In this document: positions 1-10,607 of the stretch, piece by piece
How the letters are laid out: every line of letters starts with the position of its first letter
Numbering within the stretch: the stretch's first letter is position 1
Assembly: GCA_016630905.1 (NCBI GenBank)
Contig: WBMQ01000010.1
Span: 1-64,000 of the forward strand
Length of the DNA stretch: 64,000 bases
From: Capillidium heterosporum
Lineage: Eukaryota; Entomophthoromycota; Entomophthoromycetes; Entomophthorales; Capillidiaceae
Direction of reading: 5' to 3'
Notes under the pieces: model-generated
What the model was told of the DNA's origin: nothing
Seen by the model: the letters and a program-made list of their open reading frames with translations, nothing else
Databases searched by the model: none
Position numbers and translations under genes: made by a program

Positions 1-77
1 AAACTACTTTGTTGGTAGTTTCGTTGAACTTTACACTAAGGTGATATAAATATAGTATTGCATATAAAAAGACTTAC

Positions 78-226
78 TCGATAGTAACCTCTCCCTTGAA
101 GGTGAAATTTACAAGGTCAGGGGTTAAAGCAAGCTTGTAGTGAGAAGGACGAACTGAAGTTGGTAAGACCTGGCGGTTCTCCTTGTTCTCAAGCTTTCCT
201 TTGATGGTTGATGAGGCTTCTGGCAT
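78..226 (-). CDS. M1-family zinc aminopeptidase, first exon (gene continues off the left edge)
   Basis: Only the N-terminal exon is in the window. It encodes a stretch containing LPTSVRPSHYKLALTPDL followed by FTFKGEVTIE, which is the usual start of puromycin-sensitive/Ape2-type M1 aminopeptidases (cytosolic zinc metallopeptidases that trim N-terminal residues). The catalytic HEXXH region would lie in later exons and is not visible. I start at the ATG at 226; another in-frame ATG at 262 would add a short hydrophobic leader, possibly for organelle targeting, and cannot be excluded. A consensus donor (GTAAGTC on the minus strand) at 77-71 ends the exon after two bases of a codon. Confidence 0.8.
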
Positions 227-262
227 TGTCAAATAACTGTTTACTAATTCAAGAATCAGCAA

Positions 263-1056
263 GGAACTAACTTTAGAGCCCTGACTCCTATTTCTACAGT
301 TTAAATAGCTTTGTCAAAACCTTGATGATGACGATAGCAGGCGCCATGTGATTTAATTTCCAATGAGGCAACTTATGATTGGATAGCTGGATTCAATTCG
401 AAACTTCATAAGTAAATTGTTCAATCCGGCACTTTTTCAATATGGAAGCTTTGCAATATAAAAAAATAGATATGTTATAACATCCAAAATTACCTATGAT
501 CTACTTACATATCCCGACTTTACTTGGAAACTTAATTAAAAGCGACGACTCATGGGCCAGGCAGAACTTTCTAAAAGTATTTAGTCCGACTTTAATTTTT
601 ATCGAAAATCTGGTCCATATGGGAAACTGGAGTTGTAGCAATACGTTTTAAATACCTCTTTCCAAGTATAGCGAGTTACTTTTATTTAATTTGCCTATAT
701 ACTTCTATGAAACTAAATTGTAGTATATACCTTGAAGCAAAATGAAATGTATAGGTAGTAATAATAAACAATGATAAAAAGCAACCATCATATAAAGCGC
801 ATTAAAATCTCTTAGCAAGCGCTAATTAACTTTGGACTAAACGCTCATCCATCTTTAGCAATATTGCTTTATCTCCATTGGAAGTAATTGGCCCCTACTA
901 GCTAATCAAAGTAAACCATAGCTCCCAAGCTTCAAGTCTGATTTAGCAGATGCATCCTACTGCAAACTTTTCAAACTTTTGAAGCGTTACTAACTCAACT
1001 AAGTTCTTGCAGTGAACCTTCTTGATATTGAACCCAAATTTAGCTTTCAATATAAA
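263..1056. other. intergenic, nothing recognised
   Basis: AT-rich spacer between the divergent aminopeptidase and zinc-knuckle genes. It must hold both promoters. I see no ORF or RNA gene I can support. Confidence 0.5.
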
Positions 1057-2042
1057 ATGAGTTTACGCCCTTGTTACAGCTGTGGAGAACGTAAGTTTCT
1101 TAGCACTACCTCTACTTACTTTATAAGCCGGTCACCAGGCTCGTGAATGTACAGTTGGTCAGCGATGGTAATACCGCCTATTTATCCATATATTGACGCT
1201 ATTTTAGCTACAACTGCCAACAAACTGGTCACTTGAGCCGCGATTGTACCGAGCCTTCTTCGGAAAAAGTTTGCTACAGCTGCAAGAAGCCTGGACATTT
1301 GGTTTGTTTTTATTTTGATAAGCTGCTTATTTGAATAGTCAAGAGAATGTACTATGGGATTCGGAGTCAACCGTAACAACGACAGAGAGTGCTTCAAGGT
1401 AAATTTTACACCACTATTTATTTAATATTTTCAAGTGTGGTGAAACTACCCACTTATCCCGCGATTGCCCTAAAGGCTCTGATGAAGCTGTAATTCGGGA
1501 GAATTCCGGTCCCAAGTGCTACAGGGTAAGCAGTACATACCATAATTTACTAATAACAACAGTGTGGATTACCCGGTCATATTTCTCGTGAATGCCCCAA
1601 TAGTGGTGATGCCTTCCAAAATGAAGGCCGTTCTAGCGGAGGTTGCTACAAGGTTTGTATATCTAAAGACTGCAACTAAACTTAAATAGTGTGGAAAACC
1701 TGGCCACATCTCAAGGGATTGCCGCATGAATGGAGGAAATTCTTCAGCTGTAACTTTTCTTTCTTGATGCCAAGCTAATTTTTTAGACTTGCTACACCTG
1801 TGGTAAGCGTGGACATATGGCTCGCGAATGCACAGGATCAGCTAGATGCTACAACTGCGGGGTAATTGCTTTTTAAGACAACCATTTTTAATGTACCTTT
1901 AGGATTCTGGACACATCTCCAAGGAATGCTCTAAGCCCGAACAGAGGGCCTGCTATAACTGCGGTGTAAGTGTATAGTAATATATTTAACTTACAACGAT
2001 TAGGCTGAGGATCACTTTGCCGCCAACTGCCCTGCCGCCTAA
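1057..2042 (+). CDS. CNBP: CNBP/Gis2-like protein with nine CCHC zinc knuckles
   Basis: A spliced protein of 214 residues built almost entirely of C-x2-C-x4-H-x4-C knuckles: nine by my reading, starting CYSCGEPGHQAREC and ending CYNCGAEDHFAANC. CNBP/Gis2/Byr3 proteins bind single-stranded nucleic acid and act in mRNA translation and stress granules; they usually carry seven knuckles. Exons: 1057-1090, 1128-1167, 1208-1301, 1339-1398, 1436-1525, 1563-1652, 1690-1749, 1787-1861, 1903-1965, 2004-2042 (645 nt, a multiple of three). Introns are 37-41 nt, six of them exactly 37. Three (after 1398, 1525 and 1652) sit at the identical place, immediately before the second cysteine of a knuckle, in phase 0, suggesting growth by exon duplication. 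An independent cysteine-rich nucleic-acid-binding protein not orthologous to CNBP is the alternative. Confidence 0.88.
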
Positions 2043-3069
2043 ATAGAATGTAGGTACAAGTGTCGTATGTTAAGCTGATTTTAGGAGTTTGCCTCTATGA
2101 GACTGGCCTTCGTTAATGCCACCTTTTACGCGGATAATCTATAACTTTTGCTTAGAATAAAATGAGACCTATCTTATAGAATATATTCGAAGATATAATA
2201 TATTTATATAAAAATTAATAACTATATACGACTATTAAGATGAATAAATATCTTTGTTGTATTTGCCTATTTATAGATCGATGGATTTGTGTAATGGACG
2301 ACCATACTACATTTTAGCTACTCATGACTAGATGTTTATGGATAGCGGCATCTATTTTAAAGATTCTATATGTATATATTCACTATTCACTTAAAACATA
2401 AAGTAACTATTCCTTTCTATTTATATCACAATCATTTTGAAACTCCCCATGAATCATCAAGGTAAATACTTAAGGACCATAAGCCCTCTGATGGAAGCTA
2501 TCGATCTAAGAGCATGCAATTGAATTACATCTAGCACTACTCTAATATATATTCTTCCATAGTACTACCATGTACTGGCGGAAATACAGTCATCCTTTGT
2601 AATGATAACCTGGCTTTCCATCACAATCTATATTTGAACTTACAAGTTATAGACACTACCTCTAAAATAAGCACCCAATTTATAATATTTTGAAAATGCT
2701 GTGAAGGAACTACAGCTTCCCTAGCAGATTCATTTAATAGGCATGCAAAGATAGTTAAAGCTACACCAGGAGACACGGAACTGGTGCTTTTGAAATGATT
2801 AAATCGCAAAGAACCCTTCTAATAGCTACTTCAAGATCCTTTATAGCCTTAAATCAACACGCTTGTAGCTATTACATTTTCAAAGACAAAGTTACAGTAT
2901 AAGCTTTCTAATATAAATATTACAATGAATGTATAACATCATAAAACTGCTATAATATATTTGCTCAATATATTTGTATACAGTATCATAATAAACTTAA
3001 ATATATATCAATTGTCATGAAATTTTTATTAAAATAACGGAGATGCAAATATGGTAGGGAATGAGAAAG
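2043..3069. other. intergenic, nothing recognised
   Basis: AT-rich. The only sizeable ORF (2621-2809, minus) has no recognisable features and I do not count it as a gene. Confidence 0.5.
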
Positions 3070-3615
3070 TTAGCGTAAGGTGAAAGATTTTTTGCCATTA
3101 AGGTCGATATGTTTCTTCAAGGACCTCCTACGGGCGTTGATAAACCAGTGACTGAGTTGGTGCGCCGATATACCGGCTTGGCAAGCTAGCATGTCTTTTT
3201 CACGCTCCTTAGGGTAGGGGTGGTTGGAGTTAGCTTCTAACCAAGCTTTGAGCAATTTGATGGCCTGTGGTGGCAAATTTTTCCTCGGTTTACGGTTTAG
3301 GTCCGCATTGGAATTGGACAAGACATCTACGTCTGCAAGGGTAGGCTTAGATTTTGAAGTAAAATGTTTGACACGCTTAGAGGCGGGGTTGGAATCCGTA
3401 CTGTAAATACTTTGATCGGAGGAGGACTTGGGATCGTAGCTGTAGTTGGCCCTATCGGAGCTTAGATTATCCGAAATGCTAAATGACTGAGATTGAAGTT
3501 GGAGTTGGGACTGGGATTGAGTCCGGAAGGTTCCATGTAAGGATCGTTTGCAGTTGGAGCTGGCGTTAGCGTTGTCCCATATAAAGTACACGTTTCGCAG
3601 GTAGTCGTCCAGCAT
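3070..3615 (-). CDS. TALE-class homeobox transcription factor
   Basis: Intronless, 181 residues. The C-terminal third is a homeodomain of the TALE class: the three-residue loop insertion reads HPYPKEREKDML, and helix 3 reads LSHWFINARRRSLKK, with the WFINARRR recognition motif of KN-type homeodomains. The N-terminal 100 residues are rich in Ser, Gln and Asn and look disordered. TALE factors in fungi include mating-type and developmental regulators that act in the nucleus, often as heterodimers; which role applies here cannot be told. The start at 3615 is followed directly by MLDDYLRNVYFIW; no upstream exon is apparent. The homeodomain ends about 15 residues before the stop. Confidence 0.9.
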   Translation of the reverse strand: MLDDYLRNVYFIWDNANASSNCKRSLHGTFRTQSQSQLQLQSQSFSISDNLSSDRANYSYDPKSSSDQSIYSTDSNPASKRVKHFTSKSKPTLADVDVLSNSNADLNRKPRKNLPPQAIKLLKAWLEANSNHPYPKEREKDMLACQAGISAHQLSHWFINARRRSLKKHIDLNGKKSFTLR

Positions 3616-4697
3616 TTTGGTGCTTGTGGTGGCAGGATTTTAAAATAAATGTTTTGAGTAACTGTGAGCAATATACATTGGCAGTTTAAATAGTTTTGAT
3701 CTCAACTGCATATCATATTTCGGCTCAGATATATTAGTTGTTTATGTAAAAAGTATGGCAAAAATGGGACTAAATGACCCAATTCTAGCTACAACTAGCA
3801 CCATTTCCAGTATGAGTTTGACAGAAATGATGTTAGCGATGGCACCATTTCTAGCATTATGAGGGCATCATACACTGCCTTTGAAAACTGTCAAATTGTT
3901 GAGCCCAATACTGATACTTATCATGCCTCAAGTTATTCTAAGCGTAATTTAGAGACGGAGTGGCATCAAATAGGCCAATCAGCTGTCGGAAATTCAACGT
4001 AGTTAGATAAGATACGTACCAGTGTGGGTAAAACTAGGTCAAATAGTGGGGCATGCGAACTGTAGTGATAGGAGGCCCAGTATTTAGCACAGTATACTGA
4101 TATAGAATTACAATCTGCCTTTGTAGCTTAAATTCTAGTGAACTGATTGCCTTGACCTCGATAATGGGCAAGGTAAATTCTGTCATTGCCTTTACTTTTT
4201 AGCCCACATTCCTCATACTTTAGGAAAATGACTTCATTTCGATATATATGAGATATAAAACGAAAGGAGTCGGGAAGGCTCGGTTTAATTACAAACTTAA
4301 ACAGGTATATGTACTTTTTACTAGAAGCGACGATTTGAGACTTTTGAAACTATTTACTCACGTGTTAGAGATACTTTCCTTCTAGTCCGATTAAAACTAT
4401 AGCACGGAATCCACTTGGGTACTGATGTTTTGGAGAAAGCGTTTACAAAGAAGGTATTGTTACACTAGTTGGTGAAATAACAGCATTTGAATTTAGAGGA
4501 GGTTCTTTAAAACTAAACTACTGGGGCATTCCCTAAATCAAGATACCAATCCATAGCAAAGCACATGACAATGCTATTCCAACACAAACTACATCTTAAA
4601 ATATATTTAAACATTGATTCTATTACTAAGGCAATCACTATGCAAAACTCACCTTCAAAATCTATAATAATTTTATTATGGCTACCAACGGCCCACC
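3616..4697. other. intergenic, nothing recognised
   Basis: AT-rich spacer between two minus-strand genes (homeobox downstream, NOC3 upstream). No supported gene. Confidence 0.45.
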
Positions 4698-7148
4698 TTA
4701 CCTGCCAAACTTACTCTTGTTCGTAACGTTAGCAGTGCCTACAACCCGCTTAACCTCAGCACGTACTTTATCGTCATAGTAGTTCTTGTACAAATCTTGC
4801 AGCTCGTACAGGTGAGTACTAAATGGATTAGCCAAATTGAGGTCGGTGCCATCCATTTGATAGATGCCATCATCATCCACTTGCTCACTAGCTAAAAGCC
4901 GATCCAAACCGACGTACCTCTAAAATATAAAGTATAAAAACAAAAGATACTTTAGTCCCATATATAAAATAGTAGAAATTACCGCAACAAGTGCCTGTAC
5001 AACTTGAAGTACCTTGCCTGCATACTCACTGGGCAGATGGTAAACTAAACTAGTTAACCGTTTGCAGAAGGCGGCAGCATGGGCCGGGGATTGATTTCGC
5101 CTCTTAAAAAATAGGTGGTCAATCGTCTGTAAAAGGAGATCTCCCAACTTCTTTTCAGATGTATATTTAGTACTTAAATGTTCATCAGAAACAATATTTA
5201 AAGCGATCTCCGGTAGCTTGCCATAAAACCAGCTGTAAAAGGGGTATAAATCCAAGTTAAGCGCCTCTCCTTGACCTGAAGTTAACTCAAAGGCGCAGCA
5301 GGTGGCCATCAACTGCATGTGCAGCGTAGGTTCGAAGGGTAAAGAGTCATTGGAGTTGGAGACTAAGGAAGGATCGACCAGCTTCTTGAGTTGGGTTAAT
5401 ACATCAAAGAAGAAGTCGACGTTGATGAGGTGCGAAAATCTAAGTAAAGTTAGTTGAAATGCAATTATATACGTTTACTTGGCGAGGCCTCTAAGAACGG
5501 CGGGCAGTAAGTTAGGATTGGGGGCGTGCTTCAGAGTGCGGAAGTATACAACAAAGATCTTTGTTAATAACTGTGTATGCACCTTCTTGCGCTCTTCACT
5601 TGAGAATTCAGCAGCCGCCTCCTGCATCTCTTCTTCGATGACTTTGTTGGCCTTTAACCTTTTCTTCAAATTCTTGGACACATGCTCTTGCTTCACACTT
5701 GATCGCTTAATTTTGATACCATTACCTTTGGTATCGTGCTTGGTAGTTTCCTTACCGTCTGACTTACCAACATCACCATGTAGATCGAGGTCGAGGAAAA
5801 TGTCGATGATTTTTGGTGAGACACGGTACTGTTTCTTTTGGATGGTGCGAGTCAAGGAGGTCAGTAGTTCCAAAGTGATGGATCCGAGCTGGTCCTGGGC
5901 TATCAAGGACTTGGCGGCATCTAAGCAGATGTTGAATAGCTGGTCTTCGTTTGTGGTAGTCAACCTGCGAGCTAAAACCTCGATCAGCTGGTCGCTAAAG
6001 TTGAAGTTGGGTTTGGAGACCAATAGGTCGCAGATACATTTCATGATAACCAACTTCAATTCATTTGACTTAGCACCTTCAGATTGGCAAACTGTTTTAA
6101 ATTAAATTAGAAAGCAATATCCCAATAATACGAACTTACCCCTGTACTGGTTATTCAAATTCTTTATAAAGGACTGGTAGCTCGAAACTAGGAACTCTTC
6201 GAACATGCGCAACTTACGTACGTCCTTAGAAACCTTGGTTTTTTTCTCTTCTTCAGTAAGGGCACGGATAAAGTAACTAAAAATAATTAAAATTAAAACG
6301 CACTCTATTTAGCTACCTTGGTAAGATATCTTTGAAAATGGAAAGCTGGGTCAAATAGGCAAATTTGCGAATTTGTAAGTTGGGATCGGTGAAAAGAACT
6401 TTGACCGCTTTCAGTTGGGGGAACTAGCAGAAAACTTAGTAAATTTTGTAAAATATACACTTACGTTGTTCTCAGGGTCCTGCAAAACGAGGCTGGCAAC
6501 CGAAGCCAACTTTTCCAAATTCTCTTGGATACGTTCAACCGAGTCAAAATCTGGCTCCTCTTCCTCAGTTTCATCAAACTGTTTAAAGAGTGAATCTTCG
6601 TCCTCCTCCTCAGCTTCGGAAGCATTAGATTCATTTTCTTCATCAGAATATTGAGCTTCGGTTTCATCTATTCGAACCTTTTCTTTAGGTTCGTTGAACT
6701 TTTCCAAATCTATCTTGGGCTTGACTAGTTTACCGTCAGCTGTCTTTATGGGCAACATATTCTTTTGGCGTTCGATAATCTTTTTGGCTCCACTGGCTTC
6801 CAATTTCTCTTCGGTCTCCTGTTGGTGGCGAAGCCTATCGATGTGCATCTCTTCCAAGTAATCGGGCTCGTTGTCCTCAAGCAACCTTTTGGATTTGCTC
6901 TTACGTTTTTGGGATACATGTGTCTCCTCTTCCTCCTCTTCGCTGAGATCATCCATATCCATTTCGATAATTTCGTTGTGACTTTTCCCATCAAAACCAG
7001 TGAAACTTACACTCGACATGTCGGTGCCCTTTCCGTTGATCTTTCTGGATTTGATAACTCGCTTCTCTTCATCCTTAATCTTCTTCTTTATCTTGCTACC
7101 TAGTCCTACTTTACCTTGCTCGCCTTTCTTGGTGTTCTTCTTACCCAT
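4698..7148 (-). CDS. NOC3: nucleolar complex protein 3 (Noc3), pre-60S ribosome export factor
   Basis: Six exons: 6465-7148, 6317-6423, 6140-6276, 5479-6091, 4983-5439, 4698-4919. They total 2220 nt, so about 739 residues, close to Noc3 proteins (roughly 660-800). The N-terminus is lysine-rich, then strongly acidic, as in Noc3. The family signature SYFIRALTEEEKKTKVSK is encoded in exon 3, followed by a helical-repeat region and a CBF/Noc-type C-terminal part. Noc3 pairs with Noc2 during nuclear export of pre-60S particles and also has a role in licensing of replication origins in yeast. Introns are 40-63 nt. The last codons read KFGR then TAA; that TAA overlaps a possible donor (GGTAAGG), so a further short exon is possible but not needed. 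Confidence 0.9.
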
Positions 7149-7761
7149 CGTAAAATATTTTCTGGATTTGCAAAAGGTATTCTTGTAGGATGAAAATCTT
7201 TGGTTTTGGCAGATTTCTTTAATGCCTCAACTGACTCATCAAACTTCAATGCCAATTTTTTAAAAATTGTGTTCTCAGCTCTACTATTCCAGATTGCTAT
7301 TTTTATTTTTGTATTCACTGTTCAACAAGACGCTACAAAGGCAACATATTGCTTGAGCACAGCTAAATCTTGGAATATATGTCAATTCTTCTTACTTAAA
7401 ATAGTAAATATTGTGAACATAGTAAGCTGCTTATCTACATCTAATGAGTACCAACTTTTAACAAAGTTGATGCCGAAGATTTACTAAAAGGCCCTACTAA
7501 AACACTACTTCAACAGAAAGTATACATTATATACTTAGCAACGAAGTTTACAACTATATTAAATTCACTATCGACTCGTAAAGAAACATATATAATTTAT
7601 CACCAAGCTTATATTGATTCCTTTTCTAATTATATAAAATGCAATCAATAGACCAAACCTTAAAATATAACATTTATCAAAATATATAAAAGTAAACATA
7701 TATTACTTGAACTAAATTTAACAACTTGAAAAGAATTCACAAATAAACTGACAATTTAATT
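7149..7761. other. intergenic, NOC3 promoter side
   Basis: About 600 nt. A minus-strand ORF at 7106-7318 overlaps the NOC3 start in another frame and looks fortuitous. Nothing else recognised. Confidence 0.4.
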
Positions 7762-8458
7762 TTAAAGCTTACTAAGGTCATGCTTATTCCACCCAAAGAC
7801 GTATCCCAGTCTATCACTACCCCAGTACACGGTTCTAGGCTTATCGATATCAATAAAGGTAGGTGCCCCGAATATCCCCGAAGCCTTTGCATCTTCAGTT
7901 TGAACCTTCAACTGCTCTTTGATGGCAGGTGCCTTCACATTATCAAAAACAACCTTTGCATTAATTTCAGGTAAACTATCTTTTAAAAGCTGATGCAAGC
8001 ACATCAGTATCTCCAATATCCTTGTGGTAGTGGAACCCCGCCTTGTAGATAGCGACTATCAACTCTAGCAACCTCTCGTTCTTATTAGCAACATCCTTTG
8101 TGACCAACTCCTTCTCAACCGCTAATATAAGGCGAGCTGCAGTTATAGTAGTTAATGGGAACTTGGGTGGGGCCGTAAGTACAGTATCTTTTTCCAGTTT
8201 ATATTTAGTCTTCAAAGTTGAAGTTAACCGTTCGACATCCTGGAACATGTAGTTAAATTTAGTTGGGTTAGAAATGAATGGGACAGCTGGTAAATCTAAG
8301 CTTTTGAGGAGGCCGCCCAACATGAAGACTTTGGGTTGGACTTCGACGTTCTGGTGCTTGAAATAGCCGATGCTGGATAGGTGTAGGAGTTCAATAGCGG
8401 ATACAGCGCTGTAAGGGCTGCTTAGTTCGAACCAAAATTGAATCTTTCGTAGTGCCAT
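7762..8458 (-). CDS. DsbA-fold isomerase / kappa-class glutathione S-transferase-like protein, with an apparent +1 shift
   Basis: The N-terminal half begins MALRKIQFWFELSSPYSAV, the opening strand-helix of the 2-hydroxychromene-2-carboxylate isomerase / GST-kappa family with its SSPYS motif. The C-terminal half has GIFGAPTFIDID and WGSDRLGYV, the family's cis-proline region and terminal WGxDR motif. Members are glutathione-dependent thioredoxin-fold enzymes of mitochondria, peroxisomes or cytosol. The two halves lie in different frames and join only if one nucleotide is skipped near 7981 (zero-frame codons TTT AAA AGA TAG; shifted reading AAA, skip A, GAT AGT). With that skip the length is 231 residues, normal for the family. 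No GT-AG intron restores the frame. This may be a sequence error, a real lesion or translational frameshifting. Confidence 0.82.
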
Positions 8459-8784
8459 CTTATAAAGAAATTGAAAGTTTTATCTTTTTCTAAACTTTAT
8501 ATATGTACACATAAATCAGGTGAGCTGAATTGACAGGCTCGTTTGTTTAAGCCGATATAAAGCGATTTTAGGGGATTGACAAGCAATTTTGAATAGAAGC
8601 TTTGTTTACAAATTTTACTTATACTAAATATGCCATAATACCCAACTAGATATTCTTAACCAATAACTAAACCAACGCCTACTTTTACTAAAATATAAAA
8701 AAGAAATTTTAAATTGGAAAGTTTATATATATGATCTTTATTAGGTCTAGTTAGTAGACAATTTGTATGGGATATCTGATTTGA
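8459..8784. other. intergenic with TATA-like runs
   Basis: AT-rich. Contains the promoter side of the kappa-GST-like gene and, at about 8720-8735, a TATATATA run just upstream of the GC-richer block that starts near 8760. Could promote a plus-strand transcript of that block. Confidence 0.35.
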
Positions 8785-9490
8785 TCAGCACAGTTTTCCA
8801 GCAAGGTTCCGAATTAAGTGGGGCATCGACTTTAGTTCGTACTTGGCATGTGTTCCGTATTCTTCATCGGCAGTACCAGATGGCGCTTGGTTCAGTTCAA
8901 ATCGTGCGTAGTGTTCAGTCAGCCTTCCGAAAGTTCTCATGGATCTGTTCCGATGGAGTGCCTCATCCTCAGCCATGGCAACCTAAACCTATTAGAACCA
9001 GCAGTTGTTTTACCAGTTGCAAGCTGGATTAGTTAAATGTGCATTTGTTTTTACCAGAGGAATTACTGGTTCAATTTCCTCGCATTTTTATTCTTCTTGT
9101 TGCGTTCAAGCCGTGCTTCCTTTGATTACCCAGTTGCATTCTGGGTGTACTGCTTTCCACTCGGGATTTATCCTCATCCAGCTGGGATGCATCTGAACTT
9201 ACGTTCAGCCCGAGCTAGGAAATGCATGTTTGGTTCGCTAAACTTGTAAGTTTGCACCCAGTTATGACTCTGGGCTATCATACTGTCACCTACTAAACTG
9301 GACTTGAATCCAATTTCATTGATGTGGGTGCGCCATTAGTCCTTTTAGGAACTTTTATCTCGGATTGTCTGGATGTATTTCAATCCTTTCCTCTGAGATT
9401 TGAACTATGACTTGTGGCTTAGGTTATTTTTTCGTGGTGACGCCTTAGCCTACTGCACTCCATCACCTTGACTATATTAGTCAAAATACC
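8760..9490. ncRNA. candidate structured RNA locus: cluster of perfect small hairpins
   Basis: This block is visibly richer in G and C than its surroundings and contains many short perfect inverted repeats: 9013-9027 (CCAG/CTGG stem), 9053-9070 (ACCAG/CTGGT), 9128-9146 (ACCCAG/CTGGGT), 9175-9189 (CATCC/GGATG), 9193-9208 (CTGAAC/GTTCAG), 9257-9274 (CCCAG/CTGGG) and 9468-9484 (TTGACTA/TAGTCAA). Several share the same CCAG...CTGG stem with different loops. I cannot match the block to U snRNAs, SRP RNA or RNase P by eye. Strand is undetermined; a TATA-like run near 8725 favours plus. It may be a long structured RNA or part of a repeat. Confidence 0.35.
8785..8976 (-). CDS. small ORF of unknown function, doubtful
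   Basis: A 63-residue ORF starting MAEDEALHRNRSMRTFG, rich in charged and polar residues, with no signal peptide and no domain I recognise. It is followed on its strand by an AATAAA-like sequence. It lies inside the GC-richer, hairpin-rich block at 8760-9490, whose composition could create a chance ORF. The non-coding explanation is at least as likely. Confidence 0.25.
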   Translation of the reverse strand: MAEDEALHRNRSMRTFGRLTEHYARFELNQAPSGTADEEYGTHAKYELKSMPHLIRNLAGKLC

Positions 9491-9746
9491 TATTTATACC
9501 AGATTTTGCTATCTCGTTCCTAATTAAGTGCTGAATATCACAAGCTTTACTGTGGATAACTTTCAATTTTTGTTGTACGTTTGTTGGGATATGAAAATAG
9601 AATCTGCTCAATTTATTGGTTGAAGGATAAAATCTTCTAACAAATACTTGGAATACTATTTCAGAACAGCATATACATATACTATGAATTAAAAAGCATT
9701 TTATTAAATTAAATAGTAGGTGCAACTGCAACAATCGAATCTACGT

Positions 9747-9959
9747 TTACTTTAAGGATTTTACCATCCCCTTGACGGCGCCTTTGAACATCTTTTTGAA
9801 GAACCCACCTTTTTTCTTAGGCGGTGGCGGTGGCGGCGCATACATCTGTTGTGGACCATCTGAACCCATGGCAACTGAACCTCCCCCTCGCCTACGGCGA
9901 CCTTCAACCATACTAAATGCTAAAACCAAGCATAAAAGGAATACGACGTAAACTTTCAT
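9747..9959 (-). CDS. small secreted cationic peptide with Pro-rich linker and Lys-rich amphipathic tail
   Basis: 70 residues, intronless. Residues 1-20 (MKVYVVFLLCLVLAFSMVEG) form a clear signal peptide. The mature part starts RRRRGGG, passes through a six-proline run and ends in a Lys/Phe/Gly/Val segment (GGFFKKMFKGAVKGMVKSLK) that would make a cationic amphipathic helix. No cysteines. This layout resembles membrane-active antimicrobial peptides, but I know no family match, so the function is inferred from composition only. Alternatives are a secreted effector or a wall-associated polycation. A TATATAAA element lies about 35 nt upstream of the start. Confidence 0.7.
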   Translation of the reverse strand: MKVYVVFLLCLVLAFSMVEGRRRRGGGSVAMGSDGPQQMYAPPPPPPKKKGGFFKKMFKGAVKGMVKSLK

Positions 9960-9983
9960 TTTGTTGATTTTCCAAGGGCACCA

Positions 9984-9999
9984 CTAGTTTATATACCTT
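9984..9999 (-). promoter_or_regulatory. TATA element of the cationic peptide gene
   Basis: On the minus strand the sequence reads GGTATATAAACTAG, about 30-40 nt upstream of the ATG at 9959. A similar TATATAA element precedes several other genes here (for example the 50.6-kb ORF and PTR2). Confidence 0.5.
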
Positions 10000-10607
10000 G
10001 CGCTACCCATGTTCCACTTTACTTGATGTCGCTATATAATATATTGCACCGTAACTAGAACTCTACTGTCTATAAATTGGCTAATTGGTCTCTAGCATTG
10101 GAGTATAAGTGAGATTCTCCGAAACTTATATAAGTTCCATTAATCCATTTTGATCAAATAAATTGAAGGCAGAACTTCATAATAATCCTAAATTGTTGAC
10201 AGTTCACGTAGCTATAGGAACATTCCAAAAGTTAAATTAAAAGTAGGCTCCCAACCTATACTTTCTCTTAGCACTTCACTATATCAATATATTGACTAAT
10301 TCCACCACACCACAGCTTTAATAAACAGATCCTGTTTGGTATTTTCTAAACTTTTACATAGCTGTTACCAAACTCTGTTCCAAATCTTTATAAAAGGAAA
10401 CCAGCATAGATGGTACAATATAGCACATCACATTTTATTTTACCATGTTGAACTTTAAGTTGGCATTTACTAAAGTGAAATATTTAGATAACTACAAAAA
10501 TCAGCAAAGATGTCATTTAATATAAAATTTTGGATCTTAGTATCCATTATCCAAAAATATAAAAGCTAATACAGAACAGTACACCAAGTTAAAAGTCCAG
10601 CAACCCA
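10000..10607. other. intergenic, nothing recognised
   Basis: AT-rich spacer between two minus-strand genes; no supported feature. Confidence 0.45.

Noticed and set aside
5479-6105. 208-residue ORF antisense to NOC3
   Set aside because: Shadow of the large NOC3 exon 4 on the opposite strand.
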